Below, one piece after another: positions 27,694 through 37,388 of a stretch of 64,000 bases of DNA. The stretch spans positions 2,108,001 through 2,172,000 of the forward strand of contig NZ_LT605205.1 of NCBI RefSeq assembly GCF_900095135.1, written 5' to 3'. A model generated the notes under the pieces. That model did no database searches. It was not told the origin of the DNA and saw nothing but the letters and a program-made list of their open reading frames with translations. This DNA comes from Proteiniphilum saccharofermentans. Lineage in GTDB: Bacteria > Bacteroidota > Bacteroidia > Bacteroidales > Dysgonomonadaceae. Position 1 is the first letter of the stretch. Each line of letters starts with the position of its first letter. The position numbers and the translations under genes are program-made.

Positions 27694-28806
27694 ATGAACC
27701 CTGTACAGAATGACATACTTTATCTGCTCCATATTCCACCACCGGTGTATGGCTACTCCATCATAGGAAAGCAAATAAAAGAGAGCACATTGATCAATGC
27801 TGCATTCAGGGGAAGATACATCAATCTTATCTTGTCTCGTAAGGTACATGTGCATGGAAAAGCAGGACTTGTAAAAACTATCCGGTTTGTGAAAATATGG
27901 TTTCAGTTATTGGGCAAACTGGTTCATCGTAGGCCCGTTCTCTGTTATTATGCATTGACAACTACCGGCTCCTGTTTTCACAAAGATGTATTCCTGACAA
28001 TTCTATTACGTATTTTTCGGGTAAAAATTGTCTATCATATCCATACTAAAGGAATAAAAGAGGTAAGCGGAAAGAAACTCAATCATCTGCTTTACCGGTT
28101 TATTTTCAAAAATACATCTGTAATCCTGCTTTCCGAACATCTATACCACGATATAGAATCATATGTGTCGGAGGATCATGTTTATTATTGCCCAAACGGT
28201 ATTAAGGATTATGAACCCAGTGCCGCTTTAATAGCCTTACCCGAAAACAGGGCGTTCAATATTCTTTTTTTCTCGAATCTTGTAGAGGATAAAGGCGTGT
28301 TCGTATTGGTGGAAGCATGTTCGATCCTGAAGAATAAAGGCTATTCATTTCAGTGTGATTTCGTTGGGGGAGAAGGCGATATCAGTGAAAAGCGATTCAA
28401 CGAGGTTATACAGGAGAATGGTTTGAAAGATCAGGTGAAATATCTCGGAACACGACATGGGCGGTTGAAAGAGATGGCTTTTGAACAGGCTGATATTTTT
28501 GTGTTGCCTTCACGATCTGACTACTTTCCTCTGGTGATTCTGGAAGCCATGCAACATAACCTGCCGGTGATTACTGTTTACGAAGGGGGAATACCGGATA
28601 TGATAGATGAGGGACGTACAGGTTTTCTGCTATCTTCCTATGATGATGCAGGCACTTTGGCAGACAGGATTGAACGCCTGATGTTTGATCCTGTATTGCG
28701 TAAGCAAATGGGAGAAAATGGCAGAACGAAATATGAGGGAAATTTTACGCTCCCTATTTTTGAGCAAAAATTACTAGATATATTACAGGAAGTTATTAAT
28801 AAATAG
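27694..28806 (+). CDS. Family 4 glycosyltransferase
   Basis: The product is 370 residues and GT-B. The N-terminal domain starts LYLLHIPPPVYGYSIIG. The donor domain has FFSNLVEDKGVFVLVEAC near residue 190, YLGTRHGRLKEMAFEQADIFVLPS near 250-273, and the E(x7)E motif PLVILEAMQHNLPVITVYEGGIPDMI near 280-305. It adds one sugar during repeat-unit assembly at the cytoplasmic membrane. It is separated from the next gene by five bases. Confidence 0.9.
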   Translation: MNPVQNDILYLLHIPPPVYGYSIIGKQIKESTLINAAFRGRYINLILSRKVHVHGKAGLVKTIRFVKIWFQLLGKLVHRRPVLCYYALTTTGSCFHKDVFLTILLRIFRVKIVYHIHTKGIKEVSGKKLNHLLYRFIFKNTSVILLSEHLYHDIESYVSEDHVYYCPNGIKDYEPSAALIALPENRAFNILFFSNLVEDKGVFVLVEACSILKNKGYSFQCDFVGGEGDISEKRFNEVIQENGLKDQVKYLGTRHGRLKEMAFEQADIFVLPSRSDYFPLVILEAMQHNLPVITVYEGGIPDMIDEGRTGFLLSSYDDAGTLADRIERLMFDPVLRKQMGENGRTKYEGNFTLPIFEQKLLDILQEVINK

Positions 28807-28811
28807 AAGAA

Positions 28812-29735
28812 ATGCTTGTAGCAGTATCACAAGAAGAGTACAGAAGACGTTTTACTTCTGATCCGCATATGTTTATATCGGAAACGTTTATCGGTATGGT
28901 AGAGAACAAATGTGACAGAGTGGTTAGGTTAATAAAAGAGGATGATTCATCCATGGGATTGATCGCGGGTATAAAGGATGGTGTCCTTAAATCACCTTTT
29001 TCTGCTCCTTTCGGTGGATTTCATTATTCGCACGAACATCAGTTTTATTATACGATATCCAATTTTCTTATAGATCTGAAAGAGTATGTCAGAAAAGAAG
29101 GATTGGAAGAGGTATCTGTTACATTACCTCCCAACCTTTACCAGACCAATATGAATGCAAAGCTGGTCAATGCATTTATCAAGATTGGATTTACTATGGT
29201 CACACCAGATATCTGTAATTGGGCAGACTTAAAGAATTTTGATGGTAAATGGGCCAAGTATGTGGTGGAACAAAATTGCCGCAAGGCAGTAAAGCATGGT
29301 CTCTCCTGGTCGATGGTGACCGATAGGGATTCGATGGAAGAAGGGTATAAGGTGATTCTCCGGAACCGTGAGGAGCAAGGACGTAAAATATATATGTCAT
29401 TGGATGACCTACTGGAAATGAATCGTATTGTGCCTGTAGACTTCTTCTGTGTGAAGGACAGTGACGGCAACGTCTTAGGAGCCGGCGTTTTTTATCGTGG
29501 ACATGAAAAGATCGTTCAGGGAATCTTTATGGGCGATGATATGGAAAAAAGAAATTTAGGCATTATGAATCTTATGTATAAACATTGTTTCTACCATTAC
29601 AAAGATATGGGGTTCGATTACATAGATCTGGGTACTTCCAGTTTCGAAGGAGAACCGAATATCGGTCTGATTCGCTTTAAAGAACTTCATAATTGTCTCA
29701 CATCATTGAGATACACTTTTTCCTGGACTCCTTAA
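28812..29735 (+). CDS. FemAB/GNAT-like acyl- or peptidyl-transferase
   Basis: The 307-residue protein has the double-GNAT appearance of FemAB/BioF2-like acetyltransferases. An N-terminal half includes SAPFGGFHYS and a long central helix. The second half holds DFFCVKDSDGNVLGAGVFYRGHEKIVQGIF and DYIDLGTSSFEGEPNIGLIRFKELH, which are characteristic of this fold. It may acylate an amino sugar or add an amino acid to the glycan, consistent with amino-sugar genes in the locus. The exact substrate is inference. It is tightly linked to the preceding glycosyltransferase. Confidence 0.75.
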   Translation: MLVAVSQEEYRRRFTSDPHMFISETFIGMVENKCDRVVRLIKEDDSSMGLIAGIKDGVLKSPFSAPFGGFHYSHEHQFYYTISNFLIDLKEYVRKEGLEEVSVTLPPNLYQTNMNAKLVNAFIKIGFTMVTPDICNWADLKNFDGKWAKYVVEQNCRKAVKHGLSWSMVTDRDSMEEGYKVILRNREEQGRKIYMSLDDLLEMNRIVPVDFFCVKDSDGNVLGAGVFYRGHEKIVQGIFMGDDMEKRNLGIMNLMYKHCFYHYKDMGFDYIDLGTSSFEGEPNIGLIRFKELHNCLTSLRYTFSWTP

Positions 29736-29778
29736 CCGGTAGTTATAAGTGTCGTTTACAGTATGTTTGAATGTTTTT

Positions 29779-29789
29779 AAAAATCACAG
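29779..29789 (+). promoter_or_regulatory. AAAAATCACAG motif before the WecG-type gene
   Basis: The motif ends four bases before the ATG at 29794, the same placement as before the LuxR-type gene. No TAnnTTTG box is evident upstream, so here it may act on translation or as a processing site. Confidence 0.4.
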
Positions 29790-29793
29790 AATT

Positions 29794-30564
29794 ATGTTAC
29801 AGCAATTTGAACTATTCAATGGTCCTTTACAGGAAATAACTTCTTCCAAAAAGTTGATCACCACGTTGAATGCCCATTCGTATAATACGGTTAAAAAAGA
29901 CCCCGTTTTCCGTGAGGCGCTTCAGGCCAGCGATATATTATTGCCTGACGGCATCAGTGTGGTGCTGGCCACTCGGTTGCTACAAGGTAAAAAAATAAGA
30001 AAGATAGCCGGTGACGACATATTCCGTTATGAAATGCAAAGGGTGCATACGGCAGGGGGCAAATGTTTTTTCCTTGGCAGCTCGAAAGCTACCTTGAACC
30101 TCATCAAGAAAAGAGCAGAGAAGGAGTTTCCCGGTCTGGAGGTATATAGCTACTCTCCCCCGTATAAACCGGAGTTCACGGAAGAAGAAAACCGGGTCAT
30201 GATTGACGCGGTGAATCAAGTTGAACCGGATGTACTCTTTGTGGGGATGACTGCACCCAAACAGGAGAAATGGGCATTTGACCATTTCGATCGATTGAAT
30301 GCCGGCCATATCTGTTGCATTGGAGCCGTATTCGACTTTTATGCAGGTACCGTACAACGTGCACCGGCCTGGATGGTAAACGCCGGAATGGAGTGGTTTT
30401 ACCGGTTGGTTCGTGAACCCCGCCGTATGTGGAGGAGATATCTGGTGGGAAATACTTTGTTTGTGTCTCAAATTCTGAAGGAAAAATTTAAAAATCCTGC
30501 TAAAAATCCACCGTTTACTGCTTTACAATCGCAAATTGTAAAACGAAACGGCACTAAATCATAG
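29794..30564 (+). CDS. WecG/TagA/CpsF-family glycosyltransferase
   Basis: This family transfers N-acetyl-mannosamine(-uronate) or related sugars to a lipid-linked GlcNAc, usually as the second step of repeat-unit assembly. The 256-residue protein has the landmarks LLPDGISVVLATRLLQGKK, GDDIF, FLGSSKATL, the YSPPYKPEFTEEE linker, VGMTAPKQEKW, and CIGAVFDFYAGTVQRAPAWM. The asparagine/aspartate cluster of the TagA catalytic site is present as DG. I chose ATG 29794, which follows the AAAATCACAG motif, over a GTG at 29749. It lies just before the initiating glycosylphosphotransferase. Confidence 0.92.
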   Translation: MLQQFELFNGPLQEITSSKKLITTLNAHSYNTVKKDPVFREALQASDILLPDGISVVLATRLLQGKKIRKIAGDDIFRYEMQRVHTAGGKCFFLGSSKATLNLIKKRAEKEFPGLEVYSYSPPYKPEFTEEENRVMIDAVNQVEPDVLFVGMTAPKQEKWAFDHFDRLNAGHICCIGAVFDFYAGTVQRAPAWMVNAGMEWFYRLVREPRRMWRRYLVGNTLFVSQILKEKFKNPAKNPPFTALQSQIVKRNGTKS

Positions 30565-30586
30565 AGGGAATTATTCTTTCTATTCG

Positions 30587-30610
30587 TTGACTCAAAGAGT
30601 CCTTTTTTTT
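30587..30610 (+). terminator. Short intrinsic terminator or attenuator inside the polysaccharide operon
   Basis: GACTC-AAA-GAGTC (30589-30601) is followed by C and eight T. The stem is only 5 bp, so efficiency may be partial. It lies between the WecG-type gene and the glycosylphosphotransferase on the same strand. Confidence 0.5.
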
Positions 30611-30630
30611 AATGTAATTGTATTTTTTTT

Positions 30631-30640
30631 ATAATCACAG
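30631..30640 (+). promoter_or_regulatory. ATAATCACAG motif before the glycosylphosphotransferase gene
   Basis: This variant of the AAAATCACAG leader motif ends three bases before the ATG at 30644. A weak -7-like TATTTTTT precedes it at 30621-30628. Confidence 0.35.
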
Positions 30641-30643
30641 CTT

Positions 30644-32032
30644 ATGAAGACAGATCATTCAGGGGTAAGATTCCTCTATCTTCTCTTCGATTTATTACTT
30701 TTAAATATATCGGTTTATATGGTATTTTACAATAGCCCGATGTATAATTATATTGATCTTCCGGGAAGAAACCTTTATATCCTGCATGCCAATATTTCTG
30801 AATTGTTGGCCTACATTATCTACTCGAACAGAAATTACTTTTTTACGGATAGTTATACTGAAAGAGTGAAAGCTTTCAGCATACGGTTTCTCATCCTTCT
30901 TGCCATTCTCTTCCTGTTAGCCGAGATTTTTCTCCCCACAGGATACCACAAGGGATTTCTGGTTGAATATACGGGATTTTTCTTTGTATTCAAGGTCGTT
31001 GTTTTTTATCTTATCTACAAAGTGCAGCTGTACAGGTATAAAAACGGGTATGCACACCATAGGGTAGCTATCCTTGGGGTAGGGAACTCGGATTTGGTGT
31101 TGGGTAAGTTGCTCAATGATAATCCCTCTTTGGGGTTTAAACTGGCAGGGTATCTTTCAAGTAAAGGACTACAGTCAGATTTTGCTACGTTGGGTAATTT
31201 GGACGATTTGCCCTCTCTGTCCGAAAGATACAAATTGAATATGCTTTTTGTAACTGATCCATCCTATTTCACGAAAGAAAACACCAGAGTGTTACTCTCC
31301 AAATGTAATGAGACGGGGATGCGGGTAAGGTATGTACTTACAAAAGGATATTGGAGTAACAATAATCGCATGGGCAGAACAAAAGAATCGGCTCGTTATT
31401 TTGAAATGTTCAATCCACAAGAGATCCCATTAGACAGTTTGACATTACGTACAGAGAAACGTATTTTTGATATTCTGTTTTCAGCTGCTGTGATTCTATT
31501 TATATTCAGTTGGTTATTTCCTATTATGGGCCTATTGATAAAATTAAATTCAAAAGGGCCGGTGTTTTTCAAACAACAAAGAACAGGTATCAACAATAAA
31601 ACTTTTTGGTGTTATAAATTCAGGACGATGACCGTGAATAGTGAATCCGATAGCAAACAGGCACAAGTGAATGATTCTCGCATCACGTCAATAGGTCACT
31701 TTATGAGAAAAACCAATATCGACGAATTACCGCAATTCATTAACGTATTTCTCGGAAACATGTCGGTAGTAGGTCCCCGTCCACACATGTTGAAACATAC
31801 CGAACAATATTCCGAACTGATCCGCCATTACAAGGTACGCCATTTCGTTAAACCCGGTATCACCGGTTGGGCACAGGTAAACGGATTCAGAGGACTGACG
31901 GACGAACTCTGGAAAATGGAAAAAAGGGTGGAGTATGATATGGAGTATCTGGAGAAATGGAATTTTATTTGGGATATAAAAATAATTTTTATGACGCTGT
32001 TTGGTAATAAAGCTTACGAAAATGCCGGATAG
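30644..32032 (+). CDS. Initiating polyprenyl glycosylphosphotransferase (WcaJ/CpsE-like)
   Basis: This enzyme moves a sugar-1-phosphate from a UDP-sugar onto undecaprenyl phosphate, the first step of repeat-unit assembly. The 462-residue protein has four to five N-terminal membrane segments and a CoA-binding-like middle domain (HRVAILGVGNSDLVLGKLL near 143-160). The catalytic C-terminal domain begins at a reentrant hydrophobic helix (RIFDILFSAAVILFIF). Its signatures are SKGPVFFKQQRTG near 302-314, CYKFRTM near 321, RKTNIDELPQFINVFLGNMSVVGPRPHM near 350-377, and VKPGITGWAQVNG near 402. Donor sugar is usually Glc, Gal or an N-acetylated sugar; this one cannot be fixed. Confidence 0.95.
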   Translation: MKTDHSGVRFLYLLFDLLLLNISVYMVFYNSPMYNYIDLPGRNLYILHANISELLAYIIYSNRNYFFTDSYTERVKAFSIRFLILLAILFLLAEIFLPTGYHKGFLVEYTGFFFVFKVVVFYLIYKVQLYRYKNGYAHHRVAILGVGNSDLVLGKLLNDNPSLGFKLAGYLSSKGLQSDFATLGNLDDLPSLSERYKLNMLFVTDPSYFTKENTRVLLSKCNETGMRVRYVLTKGYWSNNNRMGRTKESARYFEMFNPQEIPLDSLTLRTEKRIFDILFSAAVILFIFSWLFPIMGLLIKLNSKGPVFFKQQRTGINNKTFWCYKFRTMTVNSESDSKQAQVNDSRITSIGHFMRKTNIDELPQFINVFLGNMSVVGPRPHMLKHTEQYSELIRHYKVRHFVKPGITGWAQVNGFRGLTDELWKMEKRVEYDMEYLEKWNFIWDIKIIFMTLFGNKAYENAG

Positions 32033-32098
32033 ATATAGGATGAAAGTTGAAAACTAAAAAGTAAGAATTAATAATTTAAAAATTAAATAGGAAATAAT

Positions 32099-33184
32099 AT
32101 GACAAAAGTAGCGCTGATAACAGGTATTACAGGACAGGACGGATCCTTTCTGGCAGAATTATTAATTGAAAAAGGGTATGAAGTACATGGGATAATACGC
32201 CGCTCTTCATCTTTCAATACAGCTCGTATAGAACATCTATATTTTGATGAATGGGTAAGGGATATGCGGCGTGACAGGCTTGTCAATCTGCATTATGCAG
32301 ATATGACTGATTCCAGTTCATTGATCCGTATCATCCAAACGACAAAACCGGATGAAATTTACAATCTGGCAGCACAAAGCCACGTAAAAGTAAGTTTCGA
32401 TGTGCCTGAATATACGGCAGAGACGGATGCCGTGGGTACGCTCCGTCTTTTGGAAGCAGTTCGTATTCTTGGGCTGGAGCAAAAAACAAAAATATATCAG
32501 GCTTCCACATCGGAACTCTACGGATTAGTCCAAGAGGTACCTCAGAAAGAGACGACACCTTTTTATCCCCGTAGCCCGTATGGAGTGGCAAAACTATATG
32601 GTTACTGGATCACAAAAAATTACAGGGAATCATATAATATGTTTGCCGTGAATGGTATCCTCTTTAACCACGAGAGTGAGCGCAGGGGAGAGACCTTTGT
32701 CACCAGAAAAATAACGATTGCCGTGGCCCGTATTGCGCTGGGAGAACAGGACAAACTCTATCTCGGTAACTTGAATGCATTAAGAGATTGGGGTTATGCC
32801 AAAGACTATGTAGAATGTATGTGGCTGATGCTCCAGCACGATAAACCCGAAGATTTTGTAATTGCTACCGGAGAGATGCACACAGTACGCGAATTTTGTA
32901 CTCACGCCTTTGCCGAAGCCGGTATCAAACTCCGTTGGGAAGGTGAAGGTATAGATGAAAAAGGAATAGATACTGCCACAGGTAGGATATTGGTAGAGGT
33001 AGATCCCAAATATTTCCGTCCTGCTGAAGTAGAACAGCTTCTGGGTGATCCTACTAAGGCCAGGACATTACTGGGGTGGAATCCCCGTAAAACCTCTTTC
33101 GAAGAACTGGTCAGATTAATGGTCAGGCACGATATGAAATTTGTAAAAAAACTAAAAATAAAAGAGGCAATCGACAATGAATGA
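32099..33184 (+). CDS. gmd: GDP-mannose 4,6-dehydratase
   Basis: The enzyme converts GDP-mannose to GDP-4-keto-6-deoxymannose in GDP-L-fucose synthesis. The 361-residue SDR enzyme has the Rossmann motif [16 protein letters not shown] near residues 7-22, [17 protein letters not shown] near 35, the active-site YGVAK with Tyr about 160 and Lys about 164, and the Gmd signature [19 protein letters not shown] near 187-205. It overlaps fcl by eight bases, so the pair is co-translated. Confidence 0.97.
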   Translation: MTKVALITGITGQDGSFLAELLIEKGYEVHGIIRRSSSFNTARIEHLYFDEWVRDMRRDRLVNLHYADMTDSSSLIRIIQTTKPDEIYNLAAQSHVKVSFDVPEYTAETDAVGTLRLLEAVRILGLEQKTKIYQASTSELYGLVQEVPQKETTPFYPRSPYGVAKLYGYWITKNYRESYNMFAVNGILFNHESERRGETFVTRKITIAVARIALGEQDKLYLGNLNALRDWGYAKDYVECMWLMLQHDKPEDFVIATGEMHTVREFCTHAFAEAGIKLRWEGEGIDEKGIDTATGRILVEVDPKYFRPAEVEQLLGDPTKARTLLGWNPRKTSFEELVRLMVRHDMKFVKKLKIKEAIDNE

Positions 33185-34262
33185 AAATAGCAAAATATAC
33201 ATTGCCGGACACAATGGTTTGGTAGGATCTGCTATCTGGAAAAATCTGTTATCGAAAGGGTACACCAACCTTGTCGGCCGCTCTCACAGCGAGTTAGATT
33301 TAATGGATGGTGTTACTGTCAAAAGATTTTTCGACGAAGAGAAACCGGATTATGTGATCCTGGCAGCGGCTTATGTGGGAGGAATTGTCGCGAATAATAC
33401 CTTTCGTGCCGATTTTATCTATCGTAACCTTCAGATACAGAACAATGTGATAGGGGAAAGCTACCGGCACAGAGTGCAGAAGTTGTTATTCCTGGGAAGC
33501 AGTTGCATCTATCCGAAAGAGGCTCCACAACCTATCCGAGAGGAAGACCTGCTTACTTCACCGCTTGAATATACCAATGAACCTTATGCAATTGCCAAAA
33601 TTGCCGGGCTTAAAATGTGTGAAAGCTTCAATATTCAGTATGGCACTAATTATATAGCCGTAATGCCTACCAACTTGTATGGTCCTAATGATAATTTCGA
33701 TCTGGAAAAAAGCCATGTGCTTCCGGCATTAATACGAAAAATGCATCTGGCCAAATGTATGAAAGAGAATAACTGGAGCGGCATACAAAAAGACCTCAGG
33801 CGAAGATCCCTCGATGGGATTGACGGACAAAGCACTATGGACGATTTTGTCTTTACGCTCAATAAGATCGGGATATTTTCAAACCATCTGGAGCTATGGG
33901 GTACGGGTAAACCTATGAGAGAGTTCCTGTGGAGTGAAGATCTGGCTGATGCTTGTGTCTTTATCATGGAGAATGTGAACTTCAGCGACTTGAGAGGAAA
34001 TAAGGAAGATATCCGTAATTGCCATATCAATATAGGAACCGGTAAAGAGGTCAGTATAAAAGAATTGGCTTTTCTGACTGCCGATATTGTGGGGTATACC
34101 GGAAAAATTAAGTTCAATCCTTCTAAGCCCGATGGAACAATGAGAAAATTGACAGATGTTTCCAAACTGGAATCATTGGGTTGGAAATACAAGGTGGAAC
34201 TCGAAGTGGGAATCCGACGGATGTACCACTGGTATCTTTCAGATCAGGAGGAAAATGCATAG
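33177..34262 (+). CDS. fcl: GDP-L-fucose synthase
   Basis: This epimerase-reductase converts the Gmd product to GDP-L-fucose with NADPH. The 361-residue SDR has [15 protein letters not shown] at the N terminus, FLGSSCIYP near residue 104, the [10 protein letters not shown] catalytic segment near 137, and [12 protein letters not shown] near 164. It is longer than the usual 310-320 residues because of an insertion of about 40 residues around 190-225 ([19 protein letters not shown]), a form common in Bacteroidetes. With gmd it supplies fucose to the glycan. Confidence 0.95.
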   Translation: MNENSKIYIAGHNGLVGSAIWKNLLSKGYTNLVGRSHSELDLMDGVTVKRFFDEEKPDYVILAAAYVGGIVANNTFRADFIYRNLQIQNNVIGESYRHRVQKLLFLGSSCIYPKEAPQPIREEDLLTSPLEYTNEPYAIAKIAGLKMCESFNIQYGTNYIAVMPTNLYGPNDNFDLEKSHVLPALIRKMHLAKCMKENNWSGIQKDLRRRSLDGIDGQSTMDDFVFTLNKIGIFSNHLELWGTGKPMREFLWSEDLADACVFIMENVNFSDLRGNKEDIRNCHINIGTGKEVSIKELAFLTADIVGYTGKIKFNPSKPDGTMRKLTDVSKLESLGWKYKVELEVGIRRMYHWYLSDQEENA

Positions 34263-34338
34263 AATCACTGTAATCCTATTAACATCGCGTGAAACGTACA
34301 ATGAGAGAACAGCTTAAAACAACAATAAATTTATATGT

Positions 34339-35604
34339 ATGATAAAAGAAAATAAAATTATCCCGGCTCCTTCGCAAAGAATGACGGTTATAGACGCTTT
34401 AAGAGGTTTTGCGTTATTAGGAGTAATTCTTATGCATATGCTGGATCATTTCGGTTATACCACCGGCAATGTGTCGGATACCGCTTTTCCCACTAGGTGG
34501 GACGGTATCGTTCAATGGTTCACCAATACGATGATCCGGGGTAAATTTATAAGTATCTTCTCTTTCCTCTTTGGCCTCAGTTTTTATATTCAAATGGATA
34601 GGGCATCGAAGAAAGGTATTGATTTTCGTAAACGTTTTTTATGGCGGATGTTATTACTCTTTTTAATTGGTTTGGTCGGCACTGGTTTTGCTTACGTTGA
34701 TATCCTTACAATTTACGCAGTTTTTGGCGTGGTGCTGGTATTCCTGTTTCCGTTGAAAAATTGGATCCTGATGGTTTTGGTATGTTTGCTGTTAACAGGT
34801 GTTCCAAATTGGTTTATAGTCGGTTTTGACAATATACGATTTGATAATGTAATCATTGAACAGCCTTCAGTGACAGTTCCCGGAGATATAGCAGAACGAC
34901 CGGCCGGGAACAACTCTCCCGAAAGTAGTACATTCTTTCAATCTGCTAAGGAAAACCTGACTGTTAAAACACTGGATAAACTGAAATTTCAATTTATGTA
35001 TAGTAATACAGGATATATGATCCTGGCATTATTTATCATGGGATTTATTGTAGGACGGCTTCATTTTTTTGAGCATGTACATACCAGAAAGAAAAAAAAT
35101 GTCCGGCTGTTTTTTTTCTTTCTGCTGGGTAGTTTTGTCATTTTAATGACAATCAAGTTAATGCCGGATGTGCCATCCAATTTGTTAAGGTCAGGAGTTG
35201 AGGGGGGCAAAATTCCGATTAATACACTTCTAATCTTGGCTCTGAGTACAATCAGCACTGTCACCCTGTCAGGAACATTGGCTATGGGATTTATAACTCT
35301 TTACCAAGTAGCCGGTATCAGGAAATATTTGAATTTGCTTACTCCATATGGCCGTATGGGACTAACCAATTATGAAATGCAAAATATAACAGGTGCAATT
35401 CTTTTTTCGGCATGGGGCTTTGGATCGGTATTCGGTAATATGGGAGCAACAGTGCTTTTCGTCTTGGGACTGGTAATATATACATTGCAGGTTATCATCA
35501 GCCGGTACTGGATCAAAAGGTTTATATATGGTCCCCTTGAATGGCTTTGGCGTTCAGGAACCTATCTGAAATGGCAGCCATTTAAAAGAGAGCAACAGCG
35601 TTAA
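34339..35604 (+). CDS. DUF418 (YeiB-like) membrane protein
   Basis: The 421-residue polytopic protein begins with RMTVIDALRGFALLGVILMHML, the heparan-alpha-glucosaminide/acyltransferase-like N-terminal motif. The C-terminal DUF418 region contains TPYGRMGLTNYEMQNITGAILF and a final GPLEWLWRSGTYLKWQPF, typical of the family. About ten membrane segments are visible. The family is related to membrane acyltransferases, so acylation of the polysaccharide is plausible, but there is no direct evidence. It is separated from fcl by 76 bases. Confidence 0.85.
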   Translation: MIKENKIIPAPSQRMTVIDALRGFALLGVILMHMLDHFGYTTGNVSDTAFPTRWDGIVQWFTNTMIRGKFISIFSFLFGLSFYIQMDRASKKGIDFRKRFLWRMLLLFLIGLVGTGFAYVDILTIYAVFGVVLVFLFPLKNWILMVLVCLLLTGVPNWFIVGFDNIRFDNVIIEQPSVTVPGDIAERPAGNNSPESSTFFQSAKENLTVKTLDKLKFQFMYSNTGYMILALFIMGFIVGRLHFFEHVHTRKKKNVRLFFFFLLGSFVILMTIKLMPDVPSNLLRSGVEGGKIPINTLLILALSTISTVTLSGTLAMGFITLYQVAGIRKYLNLLTPYGRMGLTNYEMQNITGAILFSAWGFGSVFGNMGATVLFVLGLVIYTLQVIISRYWIKRFIYGPLEWLWRSGTYLKWQPFKREQQR

Positions 35605-35634
35605 TTCATATTTGCTATAAAAAATAAATATATT

Positions 35635-36108
35635 ATGGAATACAGGAGAATTATTGATGTGGATATCAGAGAATTTGATCGTAGGACTTTTGAAAAGTCT
35701 TTGGAATGGTTGAGTGATCCGGAAATCAGGGCACTTACTCTGACCCCCGAATCAGACCGTGAATCGAAGGAAAAATGGTTTGAGGGTCTCAAGGATAGAG
35801 AGGATTATTATATTCGTTCTGTCTGGCGTGATGAAGAACCGATTGGGGTATTAGGTATTAAGCATATCACTAATTCAGATGGTGAGGCATGGGCCTATAT
35901 TGGAGAAAAGAAGTATTGGGGAAAGGCAATTGGCATGGAAATGTTTCAATATCTGATCGATTATGCCATATCAATAAATTTACAGTCTCTATACATTAAA
36001 TTTATTAAATCAAATCATTTTTCTTATAAGATAGGTAAAAGATTCGGGTTTGAAGTAGAAGAGGACAAATCGAATGGTGATTTGATAACCATGCGACGCT
36101 TTTTATAA
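35635..36108 (+). CDS. GNAT-family N-acetyltransferase
   Basis: The 157-residue protein has the RimJ/RimL-like form of the GNAT fold. It shows the N-terminal LSDPEIRALTLTPESDRESKEKWFEGL, a central strand pair (PIGVLGIKHITNSDGEAWAYIG), a GKAIGMEMFQYLIDYA acetyl-CoA-binding helix near residues 98-113, and FSYKIGKRFGFEVEED near the end. In this context it may acetylate the amino sugar made by the FdtA/FdtB pair, as FdtC/QdtC or PglD-like enzymes do elsewhere, but that assignment is inference. It is flanked closely by same-strand genes. Confidence 0.82.
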   Translation: MEYRRIIDVDIREFDRRTFEKSLEWLSDPEIRALTLTPESDRESKEKWFEGLKDREDYYIRSVWRDEEPIGVLGIKHITNSDGEAWAYIGEKKYWGKAIGMEMFQYLIDYAISINLQSLYIKFIKSNHFSYKIGKRFGFEVEEDKSNGDLITMRRFL

Positions 36109-36180
36109 AGAAATATAAATGACAATCTGAATAATTGATTGATAATCATTAAAATAAAAAGAAATTATTAAAAATATTTT

Positions 36181-37329
36181 ATGATAACGATAAAGTTTTT
36201 CGCAGATATAGCACCTCATTATAGGAGACCGATATGGAATATTTTGATCAACAATCCCGATTGGGATATGCATTTTTTCTTTGGAGATAGTGAGAATGGG
36301 GTTGAAGCAATCGATTTTGAAAAGGAAGGATTTTTATTGAACAAACATCGACTGCATAAAGTGAAAAATTATTGGTGGAAAAAGGAAACGCTACTTTGGC
36401 AGACAAAAGTTATACGCGAATGCTGTGGCCCTAAATTTGATTACGCCATTTTCACGTCGGAAATGTCTCGACCATCTACCTGGATATCTGCTGCGATATG
36501 TCGGCTTCGTGGGATCAAAGTCTTTTTCTGGGCACATGGATTGTATGGACGTGAGAAAGGATTCAAGTTGAGGTTGAAAAAGATTTTTTTTCGACTTGGA
36601 CACAAGATTCTACTTTACGAAAGACGATCGAAAAAATTCCATATACAACATGGATTTAAACCGGATAATTTATATGTCGTTTTCAATTCGCTGGACTACG
36701 ATGCCCATAAATTGTTGAATCAGAAACTTAAAGGGTTGGAAAAGAATGAGGTATTTCCTTTTTTTAGGAATCCATCTTTGCCTGTTGTCATTTTTATTGG
36801 AAGGTTGACCAAAGTGAAAAAATTGGATATGCTGTTGAAAGCTATCAATCAGATAAATAATAAGGAACCTAAGGCTAATCTTGTAGTAATGGGAGACGGT
36901 CCCGAAAGAGAGATACTGGAGGAGATGGGAAAAATAGGGCTGGAGGAAAAATGGCTGTACTTTACAGGTGCATGCTACGATGAAGAGGTGATAGGTAAAT
37001 TTCTATCCATGTCCGACCTGTGTGTATCTCCCGGAAATGTAGGATTAACGGGGATTCATTCTCTGAGTTTTGGCACACCTGTGGGTACACACGATAATAT
37101 GGTGAATCAAATGCCTGAAGCCGAAGCCATAGAAGATGGATATAATGGTTTCTTCTTTAAGGAAAACGACGTGAATGATCTCAGAGTTAAAATTGAGAAA
37201 TGGATAAATAATATGGATAGGAACCTATTAAGAGAAAGATCGCACGAAATAATCGATAAGTATTATAACCCTTATTATCAGCTGACTGTATTCGAAAGAG
37301 TATTTGCAGGAGAAAAGCCTGAGTTGTAA
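36181..37329 (+). CDS. Family 4 glycosyltransferase
   Basis: The 382-residue GT-B enzyme has donor-domain motifs VVIFIGRLTKVKKLDMLLKAIN near residue 202-223, LVVMGDGPEREILEEMG near 237-253, YFTGACYDEEVIGKFLSMSDLCVSPGNVG near 263-290 and a degenerate E(x7)E block (SLSFGTPVGTHDN). The missing first glutamate resembles that of several GT4 family members, so activity is still likely. It follows the GNAT gene by 72 AT-rich bases. Donor sugar is unknown. Confidence 0.88.
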   Translation: MITIKFFADIAPHYRRPIWNILINNPDWDMHFFFGDSENGVEAIDFEKEGFLLNKHRLHKVKNYWWKKETLLWQTKVIRECCGPKFDYAIFTSEMSRPSTWISAAICRLRGIKVFFWAHGLYGREKGFKLRLKKIFFRLGHKILLYERRSKKFHIQHGFKPDNLYVVFNSLDYDAHKLLNQKLKGLEKNEVFPFFRNPSLPVVIFIGRLTKVKKLDMLLKAINQINNKEPKANLVVMGDGPEREILEEMGKIGLEEKWLYFTGACYDEEVIGKFLSMSDLCVSPGNVGLTGIHSLSFGTPVGTHDNMVNQMPEAEAIEDGYNGFFFKENDVNDLRVKIEKWINNMDRNLLRERSHEIIDKYYNPYYQLTVFERVFAGEKPEL

Positions 37330-37388
37330 AAAATATATTAAAAATATACCATTGTTTAATATTATTAAATAAAAAGTGAAGTAATCAT

